This document shows positions 6,161-8,231 of a stretch of DNA of 8,231 nt, in pieces. Position numbers and translations under genes: made by a program. The DNA is from an uncultured Clostridia bacterium (GTDB lineage: Bacteria; Bacillota; Clostridia; TANB77; CAG-508): NCBI GenBank assembly GCA_947628925.1, contig CANRBU010000052.1, positions 1-8,231 on the forward strand, read 5' to 3'. Below the pieces are notes generated by a model. That model was not told the DNA's origin. It made no database searches and saw only the letters and a program-made list of their open reading frames with translations. Every line of letters begins with the position of its first letter. Positions within the stretch are counted from its first letter, which is position 1.

Positions 6161-6382
6161 TTATTCTTCAGATTTTCTATCTAAATCTAAAATAAAACTT
6201 AAATCTAAATCAACATAGTATTCACAAATTTTGTCACCATCAATTTTTGCATATTGATTTAAAATTTTTACAGTAGACAAATAATCAATTGTTTTAGAAG
6301 CTTCTTCTATAGCTTTTACAATAGCATCTTTCCATGAAGCATCTGAGTTTCCAGTAATGATTAAATGTTTTTCTATTTCCAT
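6161..6382 (-). CDS. Dodecin-family small protein, 73 aa, first gene of the spoVA operon
   Basis: Dodecins are small beta-alpha-beta-beta proteins that form hollow dodecamers and store flavin. The family signature is present: ITGNSDASWKDAIVKAIEEA (9-28), ASKTI (28-32), then IDGDKICEYYVDLDLSFIL (47-65), with length near the usual 65-73. Aligned from memory to characterised dodecins, the Trp that stacks on the flavin is Thr37 and the Gln that contacts it is Tyr56, so ordinary flavin binding is doubtful. The acidic tail DLDRKSEE is a little longer than typical. SD AAAGGA is 10 nt before ATG 6380-6382. The gene heads the spoVAC-AD-AE operon with 19 nt to spoVAC, downstream of a candidate sigma-G promoter, which suggests a role in the forespore or spore. 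That role is inference; family membership is fairly secure. Confidence 0.8.
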   Translation of the reverse strand: MEIEKHLIITGNSDASWKDAIVKAIEEASKTIDYLSTVKILNQYAKIDGDKICEYYVDLDLSFILDLDRKSEE

Positions 6383-6414
6383 CTTACACCATTCCTTTCT
6401 TAGGCCATAAATCT

Positions 6415-6430
6415 AGTTGAAAATTCAACT
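6415..6430. repeat. 16-bp perfect inverted repeat in the leader of the spoVA operon
   Basis: AGTTGAA (6415-6421) and TTCAACT (6424-6430) are exact inverted copies separated by AA. It lies just downstream of the predicted minus-strand transcription start. It could be an operator for a dimeric regulator, or form a 5-bp hairpin at the mRNA 5' end; nothing here tells which. Confidence 0.5.
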
Positions 6431-6440
6431 TTGTTAAAAA

Positions 6441-6469
6441 TAGTATTTACAAATTTTGAAGAAATATGC
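6441..6469 (-). promoter_or_regulatory. Candidate forespore (sigma-G type) promoter of the dodecin-spoVAC-AD-AE operon
   Basis: Minus-strand GCATA (6465-6469) is followed after 17 bases by AATACTA (6441-6447). The Bacillus sigma-G consensus is about GHATR, 17-18 bases, CATWHTA, so only the first base of the -10 box differs. spoVA operons are known sigma-G targets. Predicted start is near 6434, about 50 nt before the dodecin-like ATG. In such AT-rich DNA chance matches occur, but position and gene content support it. Confidence 0.6.
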
Positions 6470-6515
6470 AAAATTGATTTATAAAATTTGCACATAATAA
6501 AATAAAAATTGATTG

Positions 6516-6544
6516 TTTGCAAATTAAATTTTTAATGATATAAT
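6516..6544 (+). promoter_or_regulatory. Sigma-A promoter for rsmB
   Basis: TTTGCA (6516-6521) is 17 bases before a perfect TATAAT (6539-6544), and TG at 6536-6537 makes it an extended -10. Predicted start is about 6551, leaving a leader of about 20 nt that is mostly the ribosome binding site (GGGAGGA, 6554-6560). Confidence 0.75.
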
Positions 6545-6570
6545 ACCCTAAAAGGGAGGAAAACTCATTT

Positions 6571-7935
6571 ATGGTAGATAAAACAAGAGAAATAGCTTTG
6601 AAAATATTATATAAAATTGATAAAGAAGGTGCATATTCAAATATTGCACTAAATGAAGAATTAGATAAAAATAAACAATTAGACTCGCGAGATGTTGGTC
6701 TAATTTCAGAAATTGTATATGGTGTTACAAATTGGAAGCTTTCAATAGATACAATAATTGAAAAATATTCAAAAATAAAAATAAAAAAAATTTCTCCATG
6801 GATAATTAATATAATAAGGATGGGAATTTATCAAATTATATGGTTAGACAAAATTCCAAAATCAGCAAGTGTAAATGAAAGTGTAAATTTAGCAAAAAGA
6901 TACGGACATCAAGCAAGTAGCAATTTTGTAAATGCAATATTAAGAAAAATAACAAAGCATGATTATGAAGAATTGAGTAATATCTCAAATCCGCAAGAAA
7001 GATTGTCAAAAGTATATTCTATGCCAATGTGGTTAGTACAAGAATTGTTAAAAGAAAGAAAAAGTTTTGAAGTAGTCCAAGATATTTGCGAAGAGTTAAA
7101 CAAAAGACCACAAATGAGTATAAGAAGGAATAATTTAAAAATAGGGCAACAAGAATTTGAAACTGAACTAGAAAAAAATAAAATTAAATTTAAAAACAGT
7201 AATGTAAACAATGACTTTTATATAATAGAAGGAATTAGAAATATAGAAGGGCTAGAACTCTTCAAAAAAGGCTATTTCACAGTTCAAGATATATCAGCTG
7301 GATTATCAGCATATTTATTAAATCCAAAACAGGGCGAAACAATTTTAGATGCTTGTAGTGCGCCTGGAGGAAAAACTACATACTTAGCAGAAATCATGCA
7401 AAACAAAGGAAAAATTGAAGCATGGGATATCTACAAACACAGGACAAAACTAGTTGAAGAAAATGCTAAAAGGCTAGGAATTTCAATAATCGACACAAAA
7501 GAAAAAGATGCAACAAAATATGATATTGACTATAACCAAAAGTTCGACAAAATTTTGCTAGATGTACCTTGCTTAGGGCTAGGAGTTATTAAAAGAAAAC
7601 CAGATATAAAATGGCAAAGAAAGCCAGAAGATATAGAAGAAATAACAAAAATACAAAAAGAAATTTTAGAAACATGTTCAAACTATTTAAAGCCTAGAGG
7701 GATAATGGTATATTCAACTTGTAGTATCTTAAAAAAGGAAAATCAAGATGTAATAAAACATTTTTTAAAACAGCATAAAGAATTTAAAATAATTGAACAA
7801 AAAAAATTCACAGAAAATTTACAAACTGAAAAAAATCAAGAAAAAAACTCACAAGAAAAAAACGACGGAATGCTTGAAATTTTACCAAAAAGAGACCAAG
7901 ATGGATTCTTTATTTGCACAGTACAAAAAATATAA
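6571..7935 (+). CDS. rsmB: 16S rRNA (cytosine-967-C5)-methyltransferase RsmB, 454 aa
   Basis: RsmB transfers a methyl group from S-adenosylmethionine to C5 of cytosine 967 (E. coli numbering) of 16S rRNA. The N-terminal NusB-like RNA-binding domain spans about 4-130, with SRDVGLISEIVYGV (39-52), SASVNESVNLAKRYG (98-112) and NFVNAILRKI (118-127). The Rossmann methyltransferase domain has DACSAPGGKT (260-269) for SAM binding, DVPCLGLG (331-338) with C334, and YSTCSI (381-386) with C384, the catalytic nucleophile. The protein ends normally with DQDGFFICTV. A Lys/Glu/Gln-rich stretch (about 410-432) before the last strand looks like a low-complexity insertion. GGGAGGA lies 10 nt before the ATG. 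It is transcribed divergently from the spoVA operon with its own promoter, and no terminator is evident after it. The MTase motif is shared with paralogues, but the NusB domain makes RsmB the clear choice. Confidence 0.95.
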   Translation: MVDKTREIALKILYKIDKEGAYSNIALNEELDKNKQLDSRDVGLISEIVYGVTNWKLSIDTIIEKYSKIKIKKISPWIINIIRMGIYQIIWLDKIPKSASVNESVNLAKRYGHQASSNFVNAILRKITKHDYEELSNISNPQERLSKVYSMPMWLVQELLKERKSFEVVQDICEELNKRPQMSIRRNNLKIGQQEFETELEKNKIKFKNSNVNNDFYIIEGIRNIEGLELFKKGYFTVQDISAGLSAYLLNPKQGETILDACSAPGGKTTYLAEIMQNKGKIEAWDIYKHRTKLVEENAKRLGISIIDTKEKDATKYDIDYNQKFDKILLDVPCLGLGVIKRKPDIKWQRKPEDIEEITKIQKEILETCSNYLKPRGIMVYSTCSILKKENQDVIKHFLKQHKEFKIIEQKKFTENLQTEKNQEKNSQEKNDGMLEILPKRDQDGFFICTVQKI

Positions 7936-7979
7936 TATTACACGTATATTACAATTACATTACATTTTAATTAAAACAG

Positions 7980-8007
7980 TTGACTTTTTAATAAGAAACG
8001 ATAAAAT
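7980..8007 (+). promoter_or_regulatory. Probable sigma-A promoter for the 8110 gene
   Basis: TTGACT (7980-7985) and TAAAAT (8002-8007), each one base from consensus, are 16 bases apart. Transcription would start near 8014, leaving a leader of about 95 nt before the ATG at 8110. The leader holds a short hairpin, ATGAAA/TTTCAT (8021-8035), but no riboswitch I recognise. Confidence 0.6.
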
Positions 8008-8109
8008 ATAGATATGAAAAATGAAAATATTTCATCAGAAAGAAAATAAAACAAGTATGTTTTTCTACTAAGTTGTAAATCATAGGTATATAAAGGTAAG
8101 GAGCAAAAA

Positions 8110-8231
8110 ATGGCAAGTTGTTTAGGTTTATATATTGAAAATAATTTAATCAAATATGCTAAAGTTTCAAAAGAAAAAGATGAAAAAAAGGTTGAAGCAT
8201 TTGGTATAAAATTCTATGACAAAATAGAAGA
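8110..8231 (+). CDS. Start of a PilM-like actin-fold protein (5' 40 codons only)
   Basis: The reading frame begins at ATG 8110, with AAGGAG (8098-8103) 6 nt upstream, and stays open to the window edge. The visible N-terminus, MASCLGLYIENNLIKYAKVS followed by a charged turn and a VEAFGIKFYDK strand, shows the pattern of an actin/FtsA/PilM-type first subdomain: LGLYIENNLIKYAKV resembles the phosphate-1 beta hairpin (lg-x-dig-x-x-x-ik-x-a) of PilM, the cytoplasmic ATPase-fold protein of type IV pilus assembly. The usual Asp of that motif is Tyr or Glu here, so ATP binding is uncertain. If PilM is correct, pilus assembly genes should follow to the right. Only about 40 residues are seen, so the family call is tentative, while the gene itself is well supported. 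Confidence 0.55.
   Translation, partial: MASCLGLYIENNLIKYAKVSKEKDEKKVEAFGIKFYDKIE

Noticed and set aside
6963..7211. Minus-strand frame of 82 codons inside rsmB.
   Set aside because: Antisense to conserved rsmB sequence with no SD; low-complexity Leu/Phe/Ser translation.
8021..8035. Hairpin ATGAAA-ATA-TTTCAT as a terminator for rsmB or a riboswitch part.
   Set aside because: No T-run follows on the plus strand, the stem is AT-rich and weak, and no riboswitch core motif was recognised.
7793..8153. Frames at 7793-8011 (plus) and 7971-8153 (minus) around the end of rsmB.
   Set aside because: The first is a shifted reading of the Lys-rich rsmB tail; the second runs through the promoter and leader of the 8110 gene. 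Neither has supporting signals.

Overview
The window is AT-rich (roughly 30% G+C by eye). It reads as chromosome of a low-GC, spore-forming Firmicute, most likely of the class Clostridia. The evidence is the Bacillota-type infC-rpmI-rplT operon with an L20-type leader, a compact spoVAC-AD-AE operon as in clostridia, purine-rich Shine-Dalgarno sites and several textbook sigma-A promoters. I do not identify genus or species. No tRNA, rRNA, CRISPR array or insertion sequence was seen.

Layout from left to right. (1) 1-1001, minus strand: the 5' part of serS (cut by the window edge) and a DUF1653 gene upstream of it, both read from a consensus promoter at 1046-1074. (2) 1111-2876, plus strand: a CaCA-family cation exchanger, then a membrane-anchored HSL-type alpha/beta hydrolase with its own perfect promoter. 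That promoter overlaps the exchanger's stop codon and forces a later start for the hydrolase. (3) 2866-4213, plus strand: infC-rpmI-rplT behind a promoter and a leader of about 150 nt that can form mutually exclusive antiterminator and terminator structures. infC appears to start on ATC. A hairpin after rplT can terminate in both directions. (4) 4212-6382, minus strand: a four-gene sporulation operon in the order dodecin-like, spoVAC, spoVAD, spoVAE, with a candidate sigma-G promoter upstream. (5) 6571-7935, plus strand: rsmB, encoding a 16S rRNA m5C methyltransferase. (6) 8110-8231: the first 40 codons of a gene resembling PilM-type actin-like proteins.

Most of the window is housekeeping: tRNA charging, translation initiation, large-subunit proteins and rRNA methylation. 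The spoVA genes encode the machinery that moves dipicolinic acid (DPA) into the forespore and releases it at germination. The most unusual element is the small dodecin-family protein heading that operon. It keeps the dodecin fold signature but, by an alignment made from memory, has lost the two residues that hold the flavin in characterised dodecins. Several gene starts differ from the longest reading frames (DUF1653, hydrolase, infC, spoVAC, spoVAD); the reasons are given in each entry.
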